From Methylobacterium sp. Leaf117 (GTDB lineage Bacteria > Pseudomonadota > Alphaproteobacteria > Rhizobiales > Beijerinckiaceae): 64,000 bases of DNA. The DNA lies in NCBI RefSeq assembly GCF_001422985.1, contig NZ_LMNL01000012.1, forward strand, positions 3,096 to 67,095. Direction: 5' to 3'. Positions 42,512-53,111 of this stretch are shown here, one piece after another. The notes under the pieces were generated by a model. That model had not been told where the DNA came from. It saw only the letters and a program-made list of their open reading frames with translations, and ran no database searches. Each line of letters begins with the position of its first letter. The stretch's first letter is position 1. The position numbers were made by a program, and so were the translations under genes.

Positions 42512-44299
42512 TCACGCCTCGATGACCCCGCCGGCCTGGCGCTCGAACAGGGCGCGATACCGGCCCTCCGGTCGGCCGAGCAGGTCCGCGTGGGTTCCGT
42601 CCTCGACGATGCAACCGCGATCGAACACCAGGATTCGATCGAGCGACCGCACGGTGGAGAGCCGGTGCGCGATGACGATGGCGGTGCGGCCGCGCATCAG
42701 GCGTTCCATCGCCTCTTGAATCAGTGCTTCCGATTCCGAGTCGAGGCTGGAGGTCGCCTCGTCGAGGATCAGGATCGGTGCATCGGCCAGGAAAGCACGG
42801 GCCAGGGCCACGCGCTGGCGCTCGCCGCCCGAGAGCTTGACGCCGCGCTCGCCCACCAGCGTGCCGTAACCCTTGGGCAGTCGGGCGATGAAGTCGTGCG
42901 CGTTAGCGAGCCGCGCCGCGCGGGCGATGTCCTCCGCCGAGGCGCCGGGACGCCCGTAAGCGATATTCTCGGCCAGTGACCGGTGGAACAGGACCGGCTC
43001 CTGCGGCACGATGGCGATGTGCGCCCGCAGGGATGCCTGCGTGACCCCGGCGACGTCCTGCCCGTCGATGCGAACATGGCCGGACGTGACGTCGTAGAGG
43101 CGCTGCACCAGCTTGACGAAGGTGGTCTTGCCGGAGCCCGACCGGCCGACGAGCCCGACCCTCTGCCCCGCCGGGATCTGCACGGACAGGTCGCGGTAGA
43201 GCGGCGTCGCGTGCCCGTTGTAGTGGAAGGTGACGCGGTCGAAGCCGATCGTGCCGCCCCGCACGGCGAGGGGCGTGGCGTCCGGCCGATCGGCGACCCC
43301 GTAGGGCTCGGTGTCGAGGGCGACCAGTTCCTCAATCTCGTTCACGCCCCGTTGCACCCGGTTGATGTGACCGCCGATGTCGCGCAGGTAGCCATGCACC
43401 ACGAAGTAGGTGGTCAGCACGTAGGCCACGTCGCCGGGCGTCGCATCTCCCGTCCACCACAGCCAGAGCGCAGTGCCCACGATGGCGGTGCGGAGCAGGA
43501 GGAGCAGCGCGAATTGCGCCGTGATGCTCCAGGTGATGCGCATCCAGGTCCGGTGGGTGCGGCGGTTCCACTTGGCCAGGAGGCGGCCGAGGCGCGCATC
43601 CTCGCGGGCCTCGGCCCCGAAGGCCTTCACCACCGCGTTGGCCCCGACCGCATCGCTGAGCGCACCGCCGAGGCGCGAATCCCAGACGTTGGAGAGCTGC
43701 GCCGCCGGAGCGATGACTTGGATGGCGAGCAGGACCACCACGGCGAGATAGACCAGGGACCCGAGCCCGATCACCAGCCCCATGACCGGCCATTGCACGC
43801 CGAGCAGGATCATGGTGCCGAAGAGCACCACGATGGCCGGCAGCAGTTCCAGCAGCAGCGTGTCGTTGAGACCGTCGAGCGCCCACATCCCGCGGGAAAC
43901 CTTCCGCACGGTCGAGCCCGCGAAGCTGTTGGCGTGCCAGTCGGTGGACAGGCGCTGGACCCGATGAAAGCCGGCCTGCGCCACCGCCTGCATGGTGGAC
44001 AGGCTCAACGGCACCACGAAGGTCCAGGCCACGTGGCGCAGGCCCAGGGTGAGGAGGCCGAGCCCGCCCATCGCGGCGAATGCGGTCAGCGCATCCCAGC
44101 GTGCCGCTTCGCGATCGGCGGTCGAGAGGGCATCCACCAGCCGGCCGGCGAAGAGCGGCAGGAAGACGTCGGCGAGGGTCGACCCGACCATGGCCGCGAC
44201 GAGCCCGAGCAGAAGACCGGGCCGAGTGCGCCACTGGCGAACGAGAAAGGCGAGGACGGCGCGATAGGTTTGCGCGCCCTGAAGGCGGTCGAGGATCAT
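42512..44299 (-). CDS. ABC exporter, fused membrane and ATPase domains
   Basis: 595 residues. Residues 1-330: six-helix ABC transporter membrane domain. Residues about 350-590: ATPase with Walker A GRSGSGKTT, Q-loop VPQEPVLF, signature LSGGERQR, Walker B ILILDEATSSLDSES and switch His in AHRLS. A half-transporter that should work as a homodimer to export a lipid, drug or peptide; the substrate is unknown. Stands alone, convergent with the COQ10-like gene (25 bp). Confidence 0.9.
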   Translation of the reverse strand: MILDRLQGAQTYRAVLAFLVRQWRTRPGLLLGLVAAMVGSTLADVFLPLFAGRLVDALSTADREAARWDALTAFAAMGGLGLLTLGLRHVAWTFVVPLSLSTMQAVAQAGFHRVQRLSTDWHANSFAGSTVRKVSRGMWALDGLNDTLLLELLPAIVVLFGTMILLGVQWPVMGLVIGLGSLVYLAVVVLLAIQVIAPAAQLSNVWDSRLGGALSDAVGANAVVKAFGAEAREDARLGRLLAKWNRRTHRTWMRITWSITAQFALLLLLRTAIVGTALWLWWTGDATPGDVAYVLTTYFVVHGYLRDIGGHINRVQRGVNEIEELVALDTEPYGVADRPDATPLAVRGGTIGFDRVTFHYNGHATPLYRDLSVQIPAGQRVGLVGRSGSGKTTFVKLVQRLYDVTSGHVRIDGQDVAGVTQASLRAHIAIVPQEPVLFHRSLAENIAYGRPGASAEDIARAARLANAHDFIARLPKGYGTLVGERGVKLSGGERQRVALARAFLADAPILILDEATSSLDSESEALIQEAMERLMRGRTAIVIAHRLSTVRSLDRILVFDRGCIVEDGTHADLLGRPEGRYRALFERQAGGVIEA

Positions 44300-44571
44300 G
44301 GAACGCGATCGCGGCGCGGGATGCGCGCCGGCTCCGTGAACGGCAATCGGCCCCGGACGGGCCGGCCGAAAGGATGGACGAACGGGAAGAGGGAGACGGC
44401 CGCGACGCGCTCGGGCGCGTGGGCTCCGTCAGGCCGGCAGGCGCGAGAAGCGCGGGCGGACCGGGGCGGCGATCAAACCTGATGTCATGCAGCCTCCCCA
44501 AGGGTTCGTGAGCGAACCCGGCGCGGATCGATGCGCCGTGATTCGCAGGCTGACGCCCAAGCGTGTCAGTT

Positions 44572-45087
44572 TCAAGACGCCGGGGCGAGACCGGGAGCGA
44601 GAATCGATTCGAGGAGACCGAGCGCATCGCCCACGGCCAGCCGGCGGATCTCGGTGCGGCCGAGATCGCCGTAGCGGCGCTCGAGGTGGCGCACGGTCGC
44701 GCCCGTCACGGCCAGGCCGAAATGCACGAGGCCCACCGGCTTGTCGGCGCTGCCGCCGCCCGGGCCGGCGATGCCGGTGATCGCCACCGCGACGGTGGCC
44801 CGGGACCGTGCGAGGGCGCCTTCCGCCATGGCGCGGGCGACCGGCGCGCTGACCGCGCCGTGGGCGGCGATGAGATCGACGGGCACGCCGAGGCTCTCGG
44901 CCTTGGAGGCGTTCGAATAGGTGACGAAGCCGCGCTCCACCACGGCGGACGAACCTGGGATTGCGGTGAGCAGGCCGGCGACGAGGCCGCCGGTACAGGA
45001 TTCAGCCGTGGCGATCGTCAATTCCGCCGCCGCATAGGCGGCGACCAGCGCCTCCGCCCGAGCAAGCAAGGCGGGATCATCAATCAC
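44572..45087 (-). CDS. CinA C-terminal domain protein (nicotinamide-nucleotide amidase)
   Basis: 171 residues from GTG 45087, whose GTGA overlaps the ispDF stop. The longer frame upstream is a shadow of isp[34 protein letters not shown] and [10 protein letters not shown] are conserved in the CinA C-terminal domain, which deamidates nicotinamide mononucleotide in pyridine-nucleotide recycling. Coupled to ispDF in many alphaproteobacteria. Confidence 0.9.
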   Translation of the reverse strand: MIDDPALLARAEALVAAYAAAELTIATAESCTGGLVAGLLTAIPGSSAVVERGFVTYSNASKAESLGVPVDLIAAHGAVSAPVARAMAEGALARSRATVAVAITGIAGPGGGSADKPVGLVHFGLAVTGATVRHLERRYGDLGRTEIRRLAVGDALGLLESILAPGLAPAS

Positions 45088-46379
45088 GAGCGGCGCTCGG
45101 CCGTCTCGTCGGCCGCGTTCAGTTCGGCGGTCACTTCGGGCAGCCGCACGGTGGCGGCAGCCTGCGCGGCCAAGCCCTCGGCGCGACCGACGAAGCCCAG
45201 CTTCTCGGTGGTGGTGGCCTTGATCGAGACCGAACTCAGCGGCACCCCGGCAATTTCGGCGATGCGGGCGCGGATCGCCTCCCGATGGGCGCCGATGCGC
45301 GGGGCCTCGGCCAGCACGGTGATGTCGAGATGGTCGATCTTGCCGCCGCGCGCCCGAACCAGCTCGACCGCATGCGCTAAGAAGCGATCGGAGGAGGCGC
45401 CGCGCCACTGCTCGTCGCTCGGCGGGAAATGGGTGCCGATATCGCCATCGGCGATCGCGCCCAGCAGGGCGTCGGTGAGGGCGTGCAGGGCGACGTCGCC
45501 GTCCGAATGCGCAAGCACGCCGCGATCGGCCGGGATCTTCACCCCGCCAAGCCAGACGTGGTCGCCGTCGGTGAAGGCGTGGACGTCGAAGCCGGTGCCG
45601 AGGCGGGTGACGTAGGTGGTCATGGGCTGGGCCTCGCTCAGGGCGGTGGGGTGTTGGCCGGAGAAGCCGCGATCGGCCTCGATCAGGTCGGCCGGCTGGG
45701 TGATCTTGCGATTGCGCGGATCGCCTTCGAAGACGACGACGGGCAGGCCGGCCCATTCGGCGAGGGCCCCGTCATCGGTGAAGGCATGAAGGTCAGCCGC
45801 GGCCGCCCGGCGATGGGCGTCGCGCAAGAGGCCGTAGACGAAGGATTGCGGCGTCTGAACAGCGCGCAAGCCCTCGCGCCGGGGCGTCTCGCGCACCCGT
45901 CCGCTGCCATCGCCGAGATCGTCCACGATCTTGATGGTGTCGGTGACGGCGATGCCCGGCACAGCGGCACGGTGATCGCGGCCGGCCACCAGGGCCCGCT
46001 CGATGAGTGCCACGTCCACATGCGGGCGAGCCGCGTCGTGGACCAGGACGAGGTCGGGCGCCTGCGATCCGTCCAGCGCTTCCAAGCCGGCTCGAACCGA
46101 TTGCTGGCGGGTGGCGCCGCCGGGAACCGGCGCGGCAAGTTTATCGCGGGTCGCGGCGTCGAGGTCGGCGAGGCAGGCGCGGTAGAATTCGGCCGCATCC
46201 GGCGCGATCACCGGCTGGATGCGGACGATGCCCGGATGGGCCGCCAAAGCCGTCAGGGTCCGGGTCAAGACGGCCTGACCGCCGACGCTGCGGTACTGCT
46301 TCGGGGTGTCGCCGCCGATGCGGATGCCGCGACCGGCCGCGACGACCACCGCGGCCGCATTCCATGCGGTGCCGGACAT
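45084..46379 (-). CDS. ispDF: Bifunctional IspD/IspF of the MEP isoprenoid pathway
   Basis: 431 residues from ATG 46379. Residues 1-235: IspD (2-C-methyl-D-erythritol 4-phosphate cytidylyltransferase) with [20 protein letters not shown] and VLVHDAARP. Residues from about 255: IspF (2-C-methyl-D-erythritol 2,4-cyclodiphosphate synthase) with [31 protein letters not shown] and IGTHFPPSD metal-site residues, ending [15 protein letters not shown]. The fusion is normal for alphaproteobacteria. Divergent from dusB with a 197-bp gap; overlaps cinA downstream. Confidence 0.95.
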   Translation of the reverse strand: MSGTAWNAAAVVVAAGRGIRIGGDTPKQYRSVGGQAVLTRTLTALAAHPGIVRIQPVIAPDAAEFYRACLADLDAATRDKLAAPVPGGATRQQSVRAGLEALDGSQAPDLVLVHDAARPHVDVALIERALVAGRDHRAAVPGIAVTDTIKIVDDLGDGSGRVRETPRREGLRAVQTPQSFVYGLLRDAHRRAAAADLHAFTDDGALAEWAGLPVVVFEGDPRNRKITQPADLIEADRGFSGQHPTALSEAQPMTTYVTRLGTGFDVHAFTDGDHVWLGGVKIPADRGVLAHSDGDVALHALTDALLGAIADGDIGTHFPPSDEQWRGASSDRFLAHAVELVRARGGKIDHLDITVLAEAPRIGAHREAIRARIAEIAGVPLSSVSIKATTTEKLGFVGRAEGLAAQAAATVRLPEVTAELNAADETAERRS

Positions 46380-46576
46380 GCGTATGCTCCCGCGCTTCGG
46401 GGGGTGAGGAACCGCGCACCTGCCGATCGCCACGCCCACGGGGCACCGCGCGTCTGCGATGCGTAGGCCTAGAAACCCGCCGATGGGGAGACCTGTCGTT
46501 TAAGCGCGGGAGAAGCTGAAATCAAATCCACCGAATCGCTTGCGCGCCGGGTGGATTTGTCTATTTGTTGAGCACA

Positions 46577-47625
<1,049 letters not shown>

Positions 47626-47629
<4 letters not shown>

Positions 47630-48780
47630 GCGCGGGCAAGCCGATATCCGGCCGGGGCGGCGGCCAGAAGCCCGAGGTCGTGCCGACCAACGAGGCGGTG
47701 ATCAACGCCCTGCCGCTGCCGGTGCTGACGGTCGGGGCCAACGACCACATCCTGCACGTCAATCATGCGGGCGAGACCTTCTTCGATCATTCGGCCCGGC
47801 TGATGCAGCGGCGCCGCCTGTCCGACATCATCCCGTTCGCGTCGCCGATCATCGCCCTGGTGGCTGAGGTGCGTCGCCGTCGGGCCAGCGTCAGCGAGTA
47901 CGGGGTCGAACTGGTGCAGCCGCGTTCGGGCCTGGAGCGCAGCGTCGACGTCTTCGCCACGCCCCTCGGCGACGACGAGGAGATCGTCGTGCTGATGCTC
48001 CAGGAACGCACCATTGCCGACAAGATGAACCGCCAGCTCACCCATCGGGGCGCCGCGCGCTCGATGGTGGCGCTCGGCGCCATGCTGGCGCACGAGATCA
48101 AGAATCCGCTCGCCGGCATCCGCGGGGCCGCGCAGCTCCTCGAGCAGTCCGGCAACGAGGACGACCGCCTGCTGACCCGGCTGATCTGCGACGAATCCGA
48201 CCGGATCGTACGCATCGTCGAGCGGATGGAGCTGTTCGGCGACGAGCGCCCGGTGGAGCGCGGCTCGGTCAACGTGCATGGCGTGCTCGACCAGGTGAAG
48301 CGCTCGGCTCAATCTGGCTTCGCCCGCCATATTCGCTTCGTCGAGACCTACGACCCGTCGCTGCCGCCGGTGCTCGGCAATCGCGATCAACTCATTCAGG
48401 TCATCCTCAACCTGGTGAAGAATGCCGCCGAGGCGATCGGGGCCGATGCGGTCGATGGCGAGATCACCCTGTCGACCGCCTTCCGCACCGGCCTGCGCCT
48501 GCAGGTTCCAGGCTCGCGCGAGCGCGTGAGCCTGCCGATCGAGGTGGCTGTGCGCGACAACGGCCCCGGCGTCTCGGCGGATTTGCTGCCCGACCTGTTC
48601 GATCCCTTCGTCACGACGAAGGCGCAGGGTTCCGGCCTCGGACTTGCATTGGTCGCCAAGATCATCGGCGACCACGGCGGGATCGTTGAATGCGATCCGG
48701 TCCCGCGCCGAACCACCTTCCGCCTTCTTCTCCCCATGTCGAGCGCCCGCGACGGGCGCGAATCGTCCGCGGAGCTGTAG
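47626..48780 (+). CDS. ntrB: Nitrogen sensor histidine kinase NtrB
   Basis: 384 residues, cytoplasmic. N-terminal PAS region ([20 protein letters not shown], residues about 25-140), then HisKA with phospho-acceptor His in [19 protein letters not shown]-box [10 protein letters not shown]1 DNGPG and GSGLGLALV for the ATP domain. It phosphorylates NtrC when nitrogen is limiting and is controlled by PII proteins. Overlaps dusB and is followed by ntrC after nine bp. Confidence 0.96.
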
Positions 48781-48789
48781 AGTCGCGTC

Positions 48790-50253
48790 ATGCCCAACGG
48801 ACACATCATCGTCGCGGATGACGACGCCGCCATCCGCACCGTCCTCAATCAGGCCCTGTCGCGGGCGGGCTACGAGGTCCGCTCCACCGGCAATTGCGCC
48901 ACTCTCTGGCGCTGGGTCGCGGAGGGAGCGGGCGACCTCGTCATCACCGACGTGATGATGCCCGACGAGAACGTCTTCGATCTGCTCCCGCGCATCAAGC
49001 GCGTGCGCCCCGAGCTGCCGATCATCGTCATGAGCGCGCAGAATACCTTCATGACGGCGATCCGGGCCTCGGAGCGCGGCGCCTACGAGTACCTGCCCAA
49101 GCCCTTCGACCTGAAGGAGCTGATCGCGATCGTCGGACGCGCTCTGTCCCGCCCGCGCGGAACCGCGCCGGTCGGGGCCGATCCGGGCAACGAGGACATT
49201 CCGCTGGTCGGGCGCTCCCCGGCCATGCAGGAGATCTATCGGGCGCTGGCCCGGCTGATGCCGACGGACCTGACGGTGATGATCACCGGCGAGTCGGGCA
49301 CCGGCAAGGAGCTGGTCGCCCGGGCTTTGCACGATTACGGCCGGCGCCGGACCGGCCCCTTCGTGCCCGTGAACATGGCCGCGATCCCGCGTGACCTCAT
49401 CGAATCCGAGCTGTTCGGCCACGAAAAGGGGGCCTTCACCGGCGCGCTGGCGCGATCGGCCGGACGCTTCGAACAGGCGGAAGGTGGCACGCTGTTCCTG
49501 GACGAGATCGGCGACATGCCGATGGAGGCACAGACCCGCCTCCTGCGCGTGCTGCAGCAGGGCGAGTACACCACCGTCGGCGGACGCGTCCCGATCAAGA
49601 CCAACGTCCGCATCATCGCGGCCACCAACAAGGACCTGCGGGTCTCGATTCAGCAGGGCATCTTTCGCGAGGACCTGTTCTTCCGCCTGAACGTGGTGCC
49701 GCTGCGCCTGCCGGCCCTGCGTGAGCGCTCCGAGGACGTGCCCGACCTGATCCGCCACTTCTTCATCCTGGTGGAGCGCGAGGGCCTGAGCCGCAAGCAG
49801 CTCGATGGTGAGGCCATGGAGCGCCTGAAGCGCTATCGCTGGCCGGGCAACGTGCGCGAACTCGAGAACCTCGTCCGGCGTCTCGCTGCCCTCTACCCGC
49901 AGGAGACGATCACCGGCCCGGTGATCGAGGCCGAACTCGATACCCTCCCGCTGGCCCAGAGTCAGACGAATGGCACGGGCACCCCACGCAAGAGCAACGG
50001 TGAGGCCGAAACTTTGTCGGGCGCCGTGGAGCGGCATTTGGCCGACTATTTCAGCAACTATCGCGACACGCTGCCCCCGCCCGGACTCTACCATCGCATC
50101 CTGCGCGAAATCGAAGGGCCGCTGATCGGAGCGGCGCTCGCCGCCACACGCGGCAACCAGATTCGCGCGGCGGAGCTGCTCGGCGTGAACCGAAATACCC
50201 TGCGCAAGAAGGTGCGGGACCTCGACCTCCAGGTGTTTCGCAACGCCCGGTGA
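48790..50253 (+). CDS. ntrC: Nitrogen response regulator NtrC
   Basis: 487 residues. Receiver domain 1-120 with phospho-acceptor D54 ([14 protein letters not shown]); AAA+ domain with Walker [14 protein letters not shown], the sigma-54-contacting GAFTGA in [12 protein letters not shown], and Walker B FLDEIGDM; Fis-type C-terminal helix-turn-helix ([20 protein letters not shown]). An activator of sigma-54 promoters for nitrogen assimilation. All key residues present. Its TGA overlaps the GTG start of the DUF6886 gene. Confidence 0.97.
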   Translation: MPNGHIIVADDDAAIRTVLNQALSRAGYEVRSTGNCATLWRWVAEGAGDLVITDVMMPDENVFDLLPRIKRVRPELPIIVMSAQNTFMTAIRASERGAYEYLPKPFDLKELIAIVGRALSRPRGTAPVGADPGNEDIPLVGRSPAMQEIYRALARLMPTDLTVMITGESGTGKELVARALHDYGRRRTGPFVPVNMAAIPRDLIESELFGHEKGAFTGALARSAGRFEQAEGGTLFLDEIGDMPMEAQTRLLRVLQQGEYTTVGGRVPIKTNVRIIAATNKDLRVSIQQGIFREDLFFRLNVVPLRLPALRERSEDVPDLIRHFFILVEREGLSRKQLDGEAMERLKRYRWPGNVRELENLVRRLAALYPQETITGPVIEAELDTLPLAQSQTNGTGTPRKSNGEAETLSGAVERHLADYFSNYRDTLPPPGLYHRILREIEGPLIGAALAATRGNQIRAAELLGVNRNTLRKKVRDLDLQVFRNAR

Positions 50254-50864
50254 GCACCAGAGACGCGGCGACGGCGAGTAATGCCTGCCCGTCGCTTTTC
50301 CACTTCAGCGAGGATCCGGACATCCGGGTCTTCGTACCGCGCCCGGTGCGGGTCGGCATCGACCGGGGAGCGGAGCGCGCCTGGCTGAACGGGGCTCTGG
50401 TCTGGGCAATCGATGGCGCCCACAGCCTGCTCTACCTGTTTCCGCGTGACTGCCCCAGGATCGTGATCTGGCCCACGGCCGAGACGTCGCCGGAGGACCG
50501 GGAGACGTGGTTCGGCGACGTCTCGGGCCGCGCGGTCGCCTATGTCGAGGAGGCCTGGGCGGACCGGATCGAGGCCGGCGTCCTCGAACGCTACCAGATG
50601 CCATCCACTACGTTCGAACCTTCCGGCGAGGCCGGCACCTGGGTTTCACGCCAACCGGTCGTCCCGGACGGCCACGACACCCTGCGGGATCTGCCCGGTG
50701 CCATGACGACGGCGGGCGTGGAACTCCGCATCCTGCCTCGCCTCACCCCCCTGGCACCGATCTGGCGCTCGAGCCTCCATGCGAGCGGGCTGCGTCTGCG
50801 CAATGCGCGGGACTGGGTAATGCCTGAAGGCGGACCGCCGAAACCGATCGGTCCCGACCGTTAG
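50250..50864 (+). CDS. DUF6886-type protein
   Basis: 204 residues from GTG 50250, overlapping ntrC by four bases (GTGA). The opening [20 protein letters not shown] and later [13 protein letters not shown] are typical of DUF6886 proteins, small conserved bacterial proteins of unknown function. Soluble. Translation coupling suggests regulation with ntrBC, but the gene is not a usual member of the operon. Confidence 0.75.
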   Translation: MSTRDAATASNACPSLFHFSEDPDIRVFVPRPVRVGIDRGAERAWLNGALVWAIDGAHSLLYLFPRDCPRIVIWPTAETSPEDRETWFGDVSGRAVAYVEEAWADRIEAGVLERYQMPSTTFEPSGEAGTWVSRQPVVPDGHDTLRDLPGAMTTAGVELRILPRLTPLAPIWRSSLHASGLRLRNARDWVMPEGGPPKPIGPDR

Positions 50865-51002
50865 ACCGGGCGCTTCGAATGTACGATTGCATCTCCGTCT
50901 CTCGGCAAGCCTGATCGGTAAGCTTCATGCGGCACTAGGCGATCACCCTCGGATTGCTGCAAGGGGAGCACGCTCCTCCAGCCTGCGAAACGGGAACACT
51001 CC

Positions 51003-51623
51003 ATGGCCATCGTCGAGACAGTGGCGGACCTCGAGACCATCTACGGTGCCTGGGACGCTGTCTCCGAGGCCTCCACCGCTAAGGTGGCCGACCACATCAC
51101 GCCGCATTACCGCCGCTTCATCGAGGTCTCGCCCTTCGCGAGTCTCGCCACCGTGGGTCCGGAAGGCCTGGATTGCTCGCCCCGGGGTGACCGGCCTGGA
51201 TTCGTACGCGTCGCCGATGCCCGTACGCTCCTCCTGCCGGATCGCCGCGGCAACAATCGGATCGACAGCCTGCGCAACGTCGTGCGGGACTCGCGGGTTG
51301 GCCTGATGTTCCTGATCCCCGGCATCGGCAATGCCCTACGGGTGAACGGACGTGCGGTGATCGAGGACGATCCGGCCCTCCTCGCCACCTTCGCCGTCGA
51401 GGACAAGGCACCCCGGACCGTGATGGTGATCACCGTCCACGAGATCTACTTCCAGTGCGCCCGCGCCCTGGTACGATCCGGCCTGTGGCGGCAGGAGAGC
51501 CACGTGGACCCGACGTCGCTTCCCTCACCGGGGCAGATCCTGGCCGAACGCAGCGAGGGCCGGGTGGGCGGCGAAACCTATGACAGAACCTGGGGCGAAC
51601 GCGCCCGCCAGACGATGTGGTGA
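51003..51623 (+). CDS. Pyridoxamine 5'-phosphate oxidase-like FMN-binding protein
   Basis: 206 residues. The split-barrel flavin fold is suggested by FIEVSPFASLATVGPEGLDC and SPRGDRPGFVRVADARTLLL, then NVVRDSRVGLMFLIPGIGNA. Resembles the MSMEG_1061-type PNPOx branch that has a C-terminal extension; the enzyme reaction is unknown. No clear ribosome binding site for ATG 51003. Convergent with oxlT. Confidence 0.8.
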   Translation: MAIVETVADLETIYGAWDAVSEASTAKVADHITPHYRRFIEVSPFASLATVGPEGLDCSPRGDRPGFVRVADARTLLLPDRRGNNRIDSLRNVVRDSRVGLMFLIPGIGNALRVNGRAVIEDDPALLATFAVEDKAPRTVMVITVHEIYFQCARALVRSGLWRQESHVDPTSLPSPGQILAERSEGRVGGETYDRTWGERARQTMW

Positions 51624-51642
51624 ACGCGAGCTCTTGCTCATT

Positions 51643-51681
51643 TACCCAGCCAAAATCCTGCACCCAGCCAAAATCCTGGCT
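51643..51681. repeat. 18-bp tandem duplication ending in a short hairpin
   Basis: ACCCAGCCAAAATCCTGC (51643-51660) and ACCCAGCCAAAATCCTGG (51661-51678) differ by one base. The second unit forms CAGCCA/TGGCTG with a six-base loop (51664-51681). Located between two convergent genes; may help termination. Confidence 0.5.
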
Positions 51682-51737
51682 GATTCCCCGAGGAAGGCGC
51701 GGACGGGCTCCCCCATCCGCGCCTGTCCCAGCCTTAA

Positions 51738-53012
51738 TCAAGCCAGCGCGGGCTTGCCGACTAGGATCGGAGCCTCGACTTCGCCGAGCCAGCGCCGACG
51801 CATCGGCTTGAGCACGAAGTAGGCGAGGATCGCGGTCAGCACATCGAGCGTGATGATGATCGCGAAGACCGGCAGCCACGAGCCCTGCACGGCATAGATC
51901 CAGGCCGCGATCGGGCCGCCGAAGAGCGAACCGATCCCTTGAGCCATGTAGAGGAAGCCGTAATTCGTCGTGGCGTGCTTGGTGCCGAAGGTGTCGGTGA
52001 GGATCGACGGGAACAGCGAGAAAATCTCGCCCCAGGCGAAGAACACGACACCGGAGAGCAGCGCGAACGCGTAGGCGTTCTCGCGGAAGACCAGCAGCAA
52101 TGCGATCGCCACCGCTTCCGCCGCGAAGGCGATCCCCATGGTGTTTTCGCGACCGATCTTGTCCGAGACCCATCCGAAGAACGGGCGGGTCAGGCCGTTG
52201 GTGATGCGGTCGAAGGTCAGCGCGAAGGGGAGGGCGACGAATCCGAAGATGATCGCATCGGCCACGCCGAAGTCGCGGGCGAAGGAGGCGAAGTTCGCCA
52301 CCACCATCAGGCCACCGGTCGACATCATCGTCATCATGACGAACATCAGCCAGAAGAGCGGCGTCCGCAGCATCACCCACGGGGGCGTATCATGGACGCA
52401 GGTCGAGAGATTGACCGCCGGGGACGGCAGCACCTCACCGGCGCGCGGCGCGCGCAGGCCCAGGGCCGCCAGGGCCCCGATCGCCCCGAGCACGATGCCG
52501 AACACCGTGAGCGTGTGGCGGTAGCCCGAGGCGGTGAGCATGTCGCTGATCGGGAAGGTGCTCAGCATGGCGCCCATGCCGTAGCCGGCTGCCACGACGC
52601 CGACGGCGAAGCCGCGCCGGTCCGGAAACCACTTCACCATCAGGCCGACGATGCCGACATAGACGATGCCGGTGCCGAGGCCGCAGAACAGGCCGTAGGT
52701 CGCGTAGACGCCCAGCAGGGTGTCGACCCGGGCCGCCAGCACCCAGCCGAGGCCGGACAGGGCTGCGCCGAGCGCGATCATCAGCTTGGGGCTGAACCGG
52801 TCGATCAGGTAGCCCTGCACCGGCGAGAAGAAGGTCTGCAGCACGATCAGGATCGTGAAGGTCCACTGGATCTGCGGCAGCGTTGCGCCGGTGGTCGCGA
52901 TCAGCGGTTTGGTGAACAGGGTCCAGACATATTGCGGACTGGAGATCGCCATCATGGCGACGAGGCCGAGGCCGAGCTGGATCCAGCGTTGGCGGGAGAG
53001 GTTCGTATCCAT
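51738..53012 (-). CDS. oxlT: Oxalate/formate antiporter-type MFS transporter
   Basis: 424 residues with 12 membrane segments. The start ATG 53012 has AAGGAG upstream. MAISSPQYVWTLFTKPLIAT, VGLMVKWFPDRRGFAVGVVA and FGWVSDKIGRENTM are hallmarks of the OxlT branch, exchanging oxalate and formate across the inner membrane. OxlT-type carriers are frequent in Methylobacterium, where oxalate is a carbon source. No frc/oxc (formyl-CoA transferase, oxalyl-CoA decarboxylase) genes are adjacent in this window. The gene interrupts the usual ntrC-ntrY neighbourhood. Confidence 0.9.
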   Translation of the reverse strand: MDTNLSRQRWIQLGLGLVAMMAISSPQYVWTLFTKPLIATTGATLPQIQWTFTILIVLQTFFSPVQGYLIDRFSPKLMIALGAALSGLGWVLAARVDTLLGVYATYGLFCGLGTGIVYVGIVGLMVKWFPDRRGFAVGVVAAGYGMGAMLSTFPISDMLTASGYRHTLTVFGIVLGAIGALAALGLRAPRAGEVLPSPAVNLSTCVHDTPPWVMLRTPLFWLMFVMMTMMSTGGLMVVANFASFARDFGVADAIIFGFVALPFALTFDRITNGLTRPFFGWVSDKIGRENTMGIAFAAEAVAIALLLVFRENAYAFALLSGVVFFAWGEIFSLFPSILTDTFGTKHATTNYGFLYMAQGIGSLFGGPIAAWIYAVQGSWLPVFAIIITLDVLTAILAYFVLKPMRRRWLGEVEAPILVGKPALA

Positions 53013-53111
53013 TATTCGCTCCTTGCGACGCGAACCACCTCGCAAGGACGATGCCAGGATGATGCGTGGTAAGTCTTTGCCACACAACGTGTTCGCGAAG
53101 ATGGCCTTTGG

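Noticed and set aside
44572..45756. 394-codon version of the CinA gene
   Set aside because: The first 220 codons are a shadow of ispDF; GTG 45087 with a four-base overlap is the natural start.
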